Of a DNA stretch of 15,823 nucleotides, positions 6,459 through 13,650 are shown in pieces. Each line of letters begins with the position of its first letter. Within the stretch, counting starts at the first letter, position 1. The DNA is from G11 sp947167445. GTDB lineage: Bacteria > Bacillota > Clostridia > Lachnospirales > Lachnospiraceae. Location of the stretch: NCBI GenBank assembly GCA_947167445.1, contig CAMVID010000029.1, positions 1 through 15,823 on the forward strand, written 5' to 3'. A program made the translations under genes and the position numbers. The notes under the pieces were generated by a model, which did no database searches, was not told where the DNA came from, and was given only the letters and a program-made list of their open reading frames with translations.

Positions 6459-8825
6459 ATGAACGAATCCACAAACATTACCGCCGAATATTTGGAGCGT
6501 ATGGACAGATGGTTCAGAGCTGCCAACTACTTATCGGCAGGACAGTTGTACCTCTTGGAGAATCCACTTCTCAGAAAGCCTCTTACCATCGACATGGTTA
6601 AGAAGAAAATTGTAGGACACTGGGGTACGGTTCCCGGACAGAACTTCGTTTTTGTTCACCTGAATCGTGCCATTAAGCGTTATGATTTGGATCTTATCTT
6701 ACTTTCCGGACCCGGTCACGGCGGAAATTTCTATATTGCCAACGACTATCTCGATGGCACATATTCCGAGATTTATCCTAACATTTCCGAGGATGAAGCC
6801 GGAATGCAGAAGCTCTTTAAACAGTTCTCATTCCCCGGCGGCATGCCTTCACACTGCGCCCCCGAGACCCCCGGTTCAATTAACGAGGGCGGCGAGCTTG
6901 GCTACGGCGTAGCTCATGCATTCGGTGCAGTATTTGATAACCCCGATTTGATTGCTGCTGTTACAGTCGGTGACGGCGAGGCCGAGACAGGCCCTCTTGC
7001 CACCTCATGGCAGTCCAACAAGTTTTTAAACCCCATTAATGACGGTGCGGTTCTTCCCATCCTTCACCTTAATGGCTACAAGATTGCGAACCCGACGCTT
7101 TTTGCAAGAATGAGTCATGAAGAAATCGTAGATTTCTTCCACGGCTGCGGCTGGGAGCCTTACTTTGTTGAGGGCGACGATCCCATGACCATGCATAAAC
7201 TCATGGCCGAGACCATGGATACCGTAATCGAGAAGATTAAGGCTATTCAGGAGCACGCCAGAACCACCGGGGATGCAACCCGTCCCGTATGGCCCATGAT
7301 CGTGCTCCGTACTCCCAAGGGCTGGACAGGTCCCAAGGTTGTGGACGGTCAGCGAATCGAGGGCAACTACCTGGCTCACCAGGTACCTATTTCTATGGCA
7401 AAACCCGAAGAGCATCTCCGCATCTTAGAGGAGTGGTTACGTTCCTACAAGCCCGAGGAACTGTTTGACGAGAACGGCCGAGCAATGGAAGATATCCGCT
7501 CCCTTGCTCCCGAAGGAAACCGTCGAATCGGTGCCAACCCTCACGGCAACGGCGGATTGTTGTTAAGGGATTTGAGACTTCCCGATTTCAGGGATTACGC
7601 TTTTGATACCGAAGGCCACGGTGAAAAAGAAGGCCAGGATATGATTGAGCTTGGTAAGTTTGTTCGCGATATCTTTAAGCTCAACAAAGAAGCCAAGAAC
7701 TTCAGAATTTTTGGTCCCGATGAGACCAACTCCAACAGACTTAATGCTGTATTTGAGGTTGAGAATCGTGACTGGAACGCAGCTCATCTTGATACTGATG
7801 ATAACCTTGCGGCAGACGGTCGTGTTATGGACTCCATGCTTTCAGAGCATATGTGTGAAGGCTGGCTTGAAGGCTACCTTCTTACAGGCCGTCACGGATT
7901 CTTTGCTACATATGAAGCATTTGCAAGAATCATTGATTCCATGGCAGCTCAGCACGCCAAGTGGCTTAAGGTTTGTAACCAGCTTCCCTGGAGAGAAGAG
8001 ATTGCTTCCCTTAACCTGATTATGGCTTCAACCGTATGGCAACAGGACCACAACGGTTTCACACACCAGGATCCCGGTTTCATGGATCACATTGCCAACA
8101 AGAAGGCAGACGTTGTTCGTCTTTACCTTCCCCCTGATGCAAACTGCCTGCTTTCCTGCTTCGATCACTGTATCCGTTCCAGGAACTACGTAAACGTGAT
8201 TGTGGCTTCAAAGCATCCCCGTCCTCAGTGGCTTTCAATGCCCGAGGCTGTTAAGCATTGTACACAGGGAATCGGCATCTGGGATTGGGCTTCCAATGAC
8301 CAGGGGCAGGAACCCGATATTGTATTTGCCTGCGCTGGTGAAACTCCTACCCTTGAGGCTCTCGCTGCTGTATCTATTCTTAAGAGCGAGATTCCCGAGA
8401 TCAAGATTCGTTTCATCAACGTAGTTGACTTATTCAAGCTTCAGCCTGCATCGGAGCACCCTCACGGTTTGACCGATGCAGAGTACGATATCCTCTTTAC
8501 CCAGGATAAGCCTGTAATCTTCGCATTCCACGGCTATTCATCCCTGGTACATGAGCTTACCTATCGTCGTCACAACAACCGTTTGATGCACGTTCGCGGT
8601 TACAAGGAAGAGGGTACCATCACCACTCCCTTCGATGTGCGTGTGCAGAATAACGTGGACCGTTTCCATCTTGTTCAGGATGCCATCAAGTACCTGCCTC
8701 AGCTCGGAAACAGAGGTGCATACCTCTACCAGAAGATGAGCGACAAGCTTGTTGAGCACACCCAGTATATTCATCAGTATGGTGAAGATCTGCCTGAAGT
8801 CGCAGGCTGGAAGTGGGAGAAATAA
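6459..8825 (+). CDS. xfp: Phosphoketolase (xylulose-5-phosphate/fructose-6-phosphate)
   Basis: A 788-residue cytoplasmic thiamine-diphosphate enzyme of full family length. It cleaves xylulose 5-phosphate, and in many members fructose 6-phosphate, with phosphate to give acetyl phosphate plus glyceraldehyde 3-phosphate or erythrose 4-phosphate. The N-terminal TPP domain has GHWGTVPGQNF (53-63), LLSGPGHGG (81-89), GGMPSHCAPETPGS (127-140) and the TPP/Mg motif GDGEAETGPLATSWQSNK (171-188) with HLNG (203-206). The middle and C-terminal transketolase-like domains include DPGFMDH and SKHPRPQWLS. All expected blocks are present. AAGGAG lies 7 bases before the ATG. No acetate kinase or transketolase gene adjoins it. 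It has its own likely promoter and a terminator, so it can be a one-gene unit. Confidence 0.97.
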   Translation: MNESTNITAEYLERMDRWFRAANYLSAGQLYLLENPLLRKPLTIDMVKKKIVGHWGTVPGQNFVFVHLNRAIKRYDLDLILLSGPGHGGNFYIANDYLDGTYSEIYPNISEDEAGMQKLFKQFSFPGGMPSHCAPETPGSINEGGELGYGVAHAFGAVFDNPDLIAAVTVGDGEAETGPLATSWQSNKFLNPINDGAVLPILHLNGYKIANPTLFARMSHEEIVDFFHGCGWEPYFVEGDDPMTMHKLMAETMDTVIEKIKAIQEHARTTGDATRPVWPMIVLRTPKGWTGPKVVDGQRIEGNYLAHQVPISMAKPEEHLRILEEWLRSYKPEELFDENGRAMEDIRSLAPEGNRRIGANPHGNGGLLLRDLRLPDFRDYAFDTEGHGEKEGQDMIELGKFVRDIFKLNKEAKNFRIFGPDETNSNRLNAVFEVENRDWNAAHLDTDDNLAADGRVMDSMLSEHMCEGWLEGYLLTGRHGFFATYEAFARIIDSMAAQHAKWLKVCNQLPWREEIASLNLIMASTVWQQDHNGFTHQDPGFMDHIANKKADVVRLYLPPDANCLLSCFDHCIRSRNYVNVIVASKHPRPQWLSMPEAVKHCTQGIGIWDWASNDQGQEPDIVFACAGETPTLEALAAVSILKSEIPEIKIRFINVVDLFKLQPASEHPHGLTDAEYDILFTQDKPVIFAFHGYSSLVHELTYRRHNNRLMHVRGYKEEGTITTPFDVRVQNNVDRFHLVQDAIKYLPQLGNRGAYLYQKMSDKLVEHTQYIHQYGEDLPEVAGWKWEK

Positions 8826-8853
8826 ATTTGATTTGATGCCAATGGCATGAATT

Positions 8854-8894
8854 AAGGCGGTTTGGAGATTTATCTCCAAGCCGCCTTTTTGTTT
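8854..8894 (+). terminator. Rho-independent terminator of xfp
   Basis: AAGGCGGTTTGGAGA pairs with TCTCCAAGCCGCCTT (8873-8887) around a 4-nt loop, 15 bp with one G.U wobble, followed by five T, G and three T. The wobble becomes C.A on the other strand and that side lacks a T run, so it mainly serves xfp. The convergent HD-GYP gene stops only 4 bp away and has no better terminator. Confidence 0.9.
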
Positions 8895-8897
8895 CTG

Positions 8898-11051
8898 TTA
8901 TTCTATGGAATTTCGCTCCTCAAGGATTCTCTCGTACTCGTCGGCGATGGCTTTCACCTTATCAAGGGCGTCCATGAAGACTTCAACAACCGTGGGGTCG
9001 AAGTGCTTGCCGGAGCCTTCTCTTATGATGTCCACTGCCTTTTCGAAGGGGAAGGGTTCCTTGTAGCTTCGCTTTGAAACCAATGCGTCAAAAACGTCGG
9101 CAACCGCCATTACCCTGGCAGACAAAGGAATCTCCTCGCCTTTAAGGCCCTTGGGATAGCCTGAACCGTCCCACTTTTCGTGGTGGTAGGTGGCGATGTT
9201 TCTTGCTTCATTTAAGTAGTCGGAGTCAGGCACTATGGCCATGGCGTTCTCTACTATCTTTGCACCGTGAAGGGTGTGGGTCTTCATGATTTCAAACTCT
9301 TCATCAGTGAGTTTACCCGGCTTGTTAAGAATAGTGTCGGAAATTTTGATTTTACCAACATCATGAAGAGGTGTGGAGTTTGCCACGTTCTCCACGTATT
9401 TGTCGTCCACGATATCGGGATAAATTCCCTTCTTCTTCATTTCCTTGAGAATCAGTTTGGTGTAAGCCGCGGTCTTCTTAACGTGGTCGCCGGTGTTCTT
9501 GTCTCGGTTCTCAACCATGTCAGCCAGGACGAGAATCAGGCCGTTTTGCATTTTGGAGATTGTGTCGCTTTTTACACGAAGATCCTCCATGTAGCTGACG
9601 GTCTCGGCAATGGTGCTGGAAAGTGAATCATAGAGGTTCTCGATCTCGTCGCCGGTGCGGATGTCCAGGTGTTTAAGGCGCTCCACACTGCCCTCTCTTC
9701 CCTGCTCCGTCTTGTAGGCGAAGTCCTGGGCCACGATGGTCATGGCGTTTAGGGGAAGCACCAGGCGGTACTTGGAAATCCACAGGCAGAAGGCCAGTAT
9801 GAGAACTATGAATCCTGTGAAAATCGAAATTATCTTCGCAAGGAAGCTTATTTCATTAACCCGGATGTCGCTCATTGAAACGTCCGCTGCGGCGTAGGCC
9901 ACGCAGTAGCCCAGGGAGTCGATGACGGGCTCATAATCTGTAAGAAGCCAGCCGTAGGTATCATCGGAAATTATCTGAGGGATATGGTTTCCGGCCAGAA
10001 GGTCCGGAACATAGTCCATGAAGGAGTCGTCAAAGGGGACGAGAGAGCCGGGGTCGGCGCCCTTTAAATCAGCCGTATCAATGTCGAAGACCACGTGGCA
10101 GCCTTCTTTGTCTATCCGGTAAACGTAGATGTACTTGATGTCGCCTGTGCTGTCTAAGATGTCCTTTAGCCGGCCTTCGGTCTTAAGATAGCCCTCGGCC
10201 TTCTCACCGTATTCAAGATACTCATCAACCATGTCGGCATCGATGGCGCTGGCCACCAGCTTCGCCGTGCTTCTGGCCACGTTTTTGTACTGCTTGATGG
10301 CGAAATCGTTATAAAGGAGGAAACAGATAGTTGTGGTTACGGTGGCAACCAGGACCATAACTACTGCTAAGATAATGCTGATTTTTCTACGTAGGGAAAG
10401 GCCCCTTTTCTCATATCCTGCCGCCTCTTCCTTCTCATCCTTGGTAAGGGGGCGCTGGCTCCAGGCCGTAAGTTTGAAGCTGTTCTTTTTGTCTTCGGGA
10501 ATAAGTTTGAGAACCGTCACCACAATTAAGACAGTGACGAATTTATCGATTATGTCGATTACCACGTCTGAAAGCATCTGAGCTTCGAAGACGTTGAAGT
10601 AGCCTTTGAGGAGGAGCTGCCTTACGAAGGGAGCGGATATTCCGTCGCCTATGCCGAAGCCGTAGATGTTATAGGTAAGAAGGGAGCCAAGAACTCCGCC
10701 GATGAAGGCAAAAACCGGAACCGTGAGAAGGGCCTTGCCGAATCTGTCAAAGAAACCCTTCTTTGCAAAAAAAGAGCCGGCTACCGCTATAAGTACGCTA
10801 AGACCTGCGTAATATACGTTTGCCGGATCAGCTGTCATGTTCACAACGTTTGTAAGATATCCAACCACGACTCCGGGGAAATACCCGCCCAAAGCCGCAG
10901 CAAGGAGAGTCCCTATGTTATCTACGAACAGAGGAATCTCTAAAAAGTTTACCAGTCTGTTGGCGCCAAGATTTATGAGTAATGCAACCCCACAGAATAA
11001 TATCGGTTTAAGGGCGATGCCCCTGTCTTTGGCCTGATGCTTCATTTCCAT
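8898..11051 (-). CDS. Membrane sensor HD-GYP protein, putative c-di-GMP phosphodiesterase
   Basis: A 717-residue membrane protein in four parts. Residues 12-185 hold about five or six hydrophobic helices that look like an ECF-transporter substrate-binding (S) or similar integral sensor module. A helix at 223-247, an extracellular Cache-like region (about 250-400) and a helix at 401-425 follow. A HAMP-like linker (426-495) leads to the HD-GYP domain (about 505-700). The domain has ENRD (514-517), HD (563-564) in LHDVGK, HTLHGA (591-596), HHEKWDGSGYPKGLKG (623-638) and FDALVSKRSYK, so the metal-binding and GYP residues are intact. HD-GYP proteins hydrolyse c-di-GMP to GMP; activity here is inferred. 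GGGAGG is 6 bases before the ATG. It follows the DUF6056-like gene on the same strand but has a likely promoter of its own. Confidence 0.9.
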   Translation of the reverse strand: MEMKHQAKDRGIALKPILFCGVALLINLGANRLVNFLEIPLFVDNIGTLLAAALGGYFPGVVVGYLTNVVNMTADPANVYYAGLSVLIAVAGSFFAKKGFFDRFGKALLTVPVFAFIGGVLGSLLTYNIYGFGIGDGISAPFVRQLLLKGYFNVFEAQMLSDVVIDIIDKFVTVLIVVTVLKLIPEDKKNSFKLTAWSQRPLTKDEKEEAAGYEKRGLSLRRKISIILAVVMVLVATVTTTICFLLYNDFAIKQYKNVARSTAKLVASAIDADMVDEYLEYGEKAEGYLKTEGRLKDILDSTGDIKYIYVYRIDKEGCHVVFDIDTADLKGADPGSLVPFDDSFMDYVPDLLAGNHIPQIISDDTYGWLLTDYEPVIDSLGYCVAYAAADVSMSDIRVNEISFLAKIISIFTGFIVLILAFCLWISKYRLVLPLNAMTIVAQDFAYKTEQGREGSVERLKHLDIRTGDEIENLYDSLSSTIAETVSYMEDLRVKSDTISKMQNGLILVLADMVENRDKNTGDHVKKTAAYTKLILKEMKKKGIYPDIVDDKYVENVANSTPLHDVGKIKISDTILNKPGKLTDEEFEIMKTHTLHGAKIVENAMAIVPDSDYLNEARNIATYHHEKWDGSGYPKGLKGEEIPLSARVMAVADVFDALVSKRSYKEPFPFEKAVDIIREGSGKHFDPTVVEVFMDALDKVKAIADEYERILEERNSIE

Positions 11052-11118
11052 AATTGACCTCCCAGTCCCTTTGAAGCAAAATAGACCCTTTTATATCCCC
11101 AATTTGAAACTTTGATTA

Positions 11119-11127
11119 ATTATAACA
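11119..11127 (-). promoter_or_regulatory. Extended -10 promoter of the HD-GYP gene
   Basis: The minus strand reads TGTTATAAT, a perfect -10 with TGn extension and no clear -35. It lies between the stop of the DUF6056-like gene and the HD-GYP start, leaving a leader of about 60 nt with a GGGAGG ribosome site. No riboswitch fold is recognisable in the leader. Confidence 0.6.
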
Positions 11128-11144
11128 TGTGTTGTCTGAAAAAT

Positions 11145-12308
11145 CTATCGAATCCAGCCCAACTGCTGGCAGATGTAAACTATGGGGCGGAAAATTCCAA
11201 TGAGCCAGATGAGGAGGCAGAGGAGGGTATTGTATGTGTCCTGCTCGCCCTTTTTATTCTGTGTGATTTCTCCAAGGATGTTGATGATGGGAATCAGGAG
11301 AAATACCATGCTTCCGAAGGAGGCCCTGTCAGGATAGTGAGGAGATAAAATCATCGCTCCCCAGGATACGATGGCCATGGCGATGAAGATTATCTGTTGT
11401 GTAGGAAGTTTCCTGTTTAGTATTGTTATGTAAACCGTGGTAAGGATGCCAAGGACCAGCAGAGGAATTGCCAGGTAATACAAAAGTCCGTTTGTAGTCT
11501 CATAGCACCTGATAAATGCACGCCAAAGTAGGCTCTTGCTTGTATCGGTGGAGGCTGCTTCTATAACTCGTACTGAGTTTCCCGGAGCAAGGATGCAAAG
11601 GGCACTGCCTATGAGGGAGGCGATGGCGCCTTCAATTTGCCAGGGGATGAGCTTGTTTGTTTTCTTTTTGGTTATGATTATTATTGCTAATGTTGCAAGG
11701 AAGGCTGTGGGACCCATGTTCTCGTTGGACCAGCCGGCGATTAAGCCTAAGGGGAGAATCCAGATGGCGATGAGTCTGGGGGCCTTGGTGTCGCCGGTTT
11801 GTTTGTCGTCGGCAGCGATATCCAGGGATTTCATGTATGGGTACAGGAAAAGAAGTATCCATGTGGTCATATACAGATAGTTGCAAGCTCCGGACTCCCA
11901 GAACATGGTCTGGTACCAGTTAATGTTGAATATAATGAGGAAGCCTGCAATGGCAAGGGATAACTGAGGAAGTGCGGTTTTTGCCACATTTGCGTGCTTA
12001 AGAATAAGGCATATCAGGGCCGTGAGGGCAAGCATGTTTGCGATGTTTGCCGCCGTCTCCCCCCACATGAGAAGAATCTGGAGCTGGCCGTGGGCTATGC
12101 TTCTTCCGCCCCAGTTAAAGAAGTGCCAGACCTGACTCTGCCACACGTCTTTTATGCTGTTTAGGGGCTCCCCCGTCACCAGATTTGTGGCATACCAAAG
12201 ATCGTCCATCTCAAACTCTGCGTAGTGATTCGCCAGGTAAAAGATGACCGCGGTTATGGCCAGGAGAATGCCGCATATTAAGTTCGTCTTCTTGTTCTTC
12301 GTATCCAT
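11145..12308 (-). CDS. DUF6056/DUF3329-like polytopic membrane protein
   Basis: A 387-residue integral membrane protein with about ten hydrophobic helices, the first at 10-27. The first outside loop has FEMDDLWYA (32-40) and then NWGGRSIAH (65-73): a double Asp followed by a GR...H signature. This fits DUF6056-type membrane proteins and the acidic-loop layout of GT-C glycosyltransferases using lipid-linked sugars. The substrate is unknown and assignment to the family is from memory of the pattern. The ATG has AAAGGA 5 bases upstream. A 103-nt palindrome ends only 2 bases before that ribosome site. The acyltransferase gene lies upstream on the same strand, 133 bp away, mostly filled by repeats; both may modify the same envelope polymer. 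Confidence 0.68.
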   Translation of the reverse strand: MDTKNKKTNLICGILLAITAVIFYLANHYAEFEMDDLWYATNLVTGEPLNSIKDVWQSQVWHFFNWGGRSIAHGQLQILLMWGETAANIANMLALTALICLILKHANVAKTALPQLSLAIAGFLIIFNINWYQTMFWESGACNYLYMTTWILLFLYPYMKSLDIAADDKQTGDTKAPRLIAIWILPLGLIAGWSNENMGPTAFLATLAIIIITKKKTNKLIPWQIEGAIASLIGSALCILAPGNSVRVIEAASTDTSKSLLWRAFIRCYETTNGLLYYLAIPLLVLGILTTVYITILNRKLPTQQIIFIAMAIVSWGAMILSPHYPDRASFGSMVFLLIPIINILGEITQNKKGEQDTYNTLLCLLIWLIGIFRPIVYICQQLGWIR

Positions 12309-12321
12309 AGTTTTCCTTTAT

Positions 12322-12424
12322 GTGCAGGTTGGGCAGGATGTGCAATTTGGGGACAGGCCCATTCTGCACATGAAACGTGCATAATGGGCCTGTCCCCAAA
12401 TTGCACGTCCTGCCCAAATTGCAC
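12322..12424. repeat. 103-nt nested palindrome of the GTGCA/TGGGGACAG family (REP-like)
   Basis: A perfect 24-bp inverted repeat, GTGCAATTTGGGGACAGGCC... (12340-12363) against its complement (12383-12406), encloses a second 5-bp stem (TGCAC/GTGCA) with a 7-nt loop. Outside it a further 18-bp pair (12322-12339 and 12407-12424) matches at 15 positions; two of the three differences are G.T wobbles on the plus strand. Together this is about a 47-bp hairpin, able to extrude as a cruciform. It sits between the acyltransferase stop and the ribosome site of the DUF6056-like gene and has no U tract. It is related to the array at 13480-13604. REP/RAYT origin is inferred. Confidence 0.9.
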
Positions 12425-12428
12425 CAAA

Positions 12429-12441
12429 CCCCAAATTGCAC
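12429..12441. repeat. Solo half-unit of the GTGCA repeat family
   Basis: CCCCAAATTGCAC is the right arm of the repeat unit without a left partner. It lies 4 bases outside the 103-nt palindrome and abuts the TAG stop of the acyltransferase gene (12442-12444). It suggests repeated duplication or loss of units here. Confidence 0.75.
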
Positions 12442-13458
12442 CTAGAGTACTTTTTTAACGCCGGGGATGAGGCGCAGCAGGTGGTAGATCAGAATCCCTG
12501 CGAGGCAGGCCAGGGTGACCCAGCAAAGTGCTGCGGGGAACCAGGTGATGGTGGGCTCGAACCAGGTGTAGATGTACTTAAAGAAGTCGCGAAGGGGCGG
12601 CTCCAAAAGGAACACCATAATACTGCCGGAACCGAGGAATGTGATAGTTTTTGCTGCCTTTTCGTTAATGGGCTTGGCCTCGAAAAGGACTTTCAGTCCC
12701 GAGAAGATTGCAAGTGCAATGACAAAGGTCATGCCATCCAAAGTTTCTGCGCTGCCTCTCGCGCCCACGGCCATATGGCCGATTACAGTGTTTGTCACAA
12801 AAGCGCAAGCTCCAAGGGCGTAAATGATTCCCTGGTAGCTCTTGTCGTATTTGTTCTCTATAAAATATCCCATCAAAGGATAGATAATCGTGTTCACAAG
12901 AAGGGGCATGGGAATTGCGATGCGGGAATTACCCCACAAGTATTCCACTATGGGAAGAAGTCCCTCAAACACAAGCATTAAAGCCGCCAGATAGCAGAAA
13001 TGCTCCGGCTCCATGTTCTGTGCCAGGATTCTTAACAATGGCAGAATCAGCAATATCCCCAAATAAGCATACAAGAACCAATACTGGTGAATTACCGTGG
13101 TGGAATACACCAGATAGAAAAATGTCTTAATGCTGAAGGTGATTTCGGGATTAAGGTGATAGAAATATGCGTATTCAATAAGGCCGAATACCAAAAGGAG
13201 AACCAGGAATTTTACCACCCTGTGAAGATAAATCTCCTTGAGGCTTTCCTTCTTTCGAAGAAGCACGGCGCCGCTTACCATGAAAAATAAGGGCGCGCAG
13301 GTCTGGGTGAAGGCGTTTAAAGCCAGGGCAAACCAGTAGGTGACTTTGTCCGTGGCCACCAGGTATCGCTCCGCCGCCTCCGGCCCTGTATGCACATATA
13401 CCACCATTAAGATGGCGAGAATTCTGATGAAGTCGAGGTAGGGTTTTCTTGTTTTCAT
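12442..13458 (-). CDS. Acyltransferase-3 family membrane protein (OafA/WecH-like)
   Basis: A 338-residue integral membrane protein with about ten helices. It begins MKTRKPYLDFIRILAILMVV followed by YVHTGP; His23 occupies the position of the conserved catalytic histidine of acyltransferase-3 proteins. FFMVSGAVLLRKKE (58-71) and YWFLYAYLGILLILPLLR (126-143) are also typical. These enzymes O-acylate (usually O-acetylate) envelope polysaccharides or lipids; the acceptor is unknown. The frame is open 17 codons further upstream to 13509, but that extension is translated repeat DNA and is rejected. The chosen ATG has AGGAG only 2 bases away, a short spacing. A repeat array separates it from the divergent hydrolase gene. 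The DUF6056-like gene lies downstream. Confidence 0.88.
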   Translation of the reverse strand: MKTRKPYLDFIRILAILMVVYVHTGPEAAERYLVATDKVTYWFALALNAFTQTCAPLFFMVSGAVLLRKKESLKEIYLHRVVKFLVLLLVFGLIEYAYFYHLNPEITFSIKTFFYLVYSTTVIHQYWFLYAYLGILLILPLLRILAQNMEPEHFCYLAALMLVFEGLLPIVEYLWGNSRIAIPMPLLVNTIIYPLMGYFIENKYDKSYQGIIYALGACAFVTNTVIGHMAVGARGSAETLDGMTFVIALAIFSGLKVLFEAKPINEKAAKTITFLGSGSIMVFLLEPPLRDFFKYIYTWFEPTITWFPAALCWVTLACLAGILIYHLLRLIPGVKKVL

Positions 13459-13465
13459 AGCTCCT

Positions 13466-13474
13466 ATTTTAGCA
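13466..13474 (-). promoter_or_regulatory. Possible extended -10 for the acyltransferase gene
   Basis: The minus strand reads TGCTAAAAT. The predicted start falls about one base before the ATG, so the AGGAG between them would not be transcribed. Either the message is nearly leaderless or transcription starts further upstream, inside or beyond the repeat array. Weak call. Confidence 0.25.
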
Positions 13475-13479
13475 CATAT

Positions 13480-13604
13480 GTGCAGGTTGGGGACAGTCCC
13501 AAATTGCACGGTGCAGGTTGGGGCCTGTCCCCATTTTGCACCGTGCAGGTTGGGGCCTGTCCCTACTTTGCACGGTGCAAGTTGGGCCTGTCCCCAAGTT
13601 GCAC
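13480..13604. repeat. Tandem array of four 30-31-bp palindromes with one-base spacers
   Basis: Units at 13480-13509, 13511-13541, 13543-13573 and 13575-13604 each run from GTGCA to TGCAC and fold back on themselves. Single bases G, C and G separate them. Left arms read GTGCAGGTTGGGG (three units) or GTGCAAGTTGGG; centres are ACAGT or CCTGT. Right arms vary more (CCCAAATTGCAC, CCCCATTTTGCAC, CCCTACTTTGCAC, CCCCAAGTTGCAC). Many arm differences are G.T wobbles on the plus strand. Palindromes containing CATATG (GCACATATGTGC at 13472-13483 and ACCATATGGT at 13603-13612) mark both ends. The array fills the gap between two divergent genes. Resemblance to REP elements is an inference; no transposase is present. 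Confidence 0.9.
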
Positions 13605-13608
13605 CATA

Positions 13609-13617
13609 TGGTATATT
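13609..13617 (+). promoter_or_regulatory. Extended -10 promoter of the hydrolase-membrane fusion gene
   Basis: TGGTATATT matches TGnTATAAT with one change, immediately after the repeat array. The predicted start near 13624 gives a 27-nt leader containing GGGAGG 5 bases before the ATG at 13651. The repeats would therefore lie upstream of, not in, this transcript. Confidence 0.55.
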
Positions 13618-13650
13618 GGAGGTGTAGTAAATACATTCTGGGAGGGTACA

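Noticed and set aside
11052..11118. c-di-GMP or other riboswitch in the HD-GYP leader
   Set aside because: The leader is only about 60 nt and shows no GEMM-like paired elements.
12322..12424. Rho-independent terminator between the acyltransferase and DUF6056-like genes
   Set aside because: The hairpin is strong but no U tract follows on either strand; on the minus strand a ribosome site follows at once.
13480..13604. CRISPR array
   Set aside because: Units are self-palindromic and separated by one base, not by unique 25-40-bp spacers, and no cas gene is present.
13480..13650. N-terminal extension of the hydrolase
   Set aside because: It is translated repeat DNA; a good ribosome site and promoter place the start at 13651.
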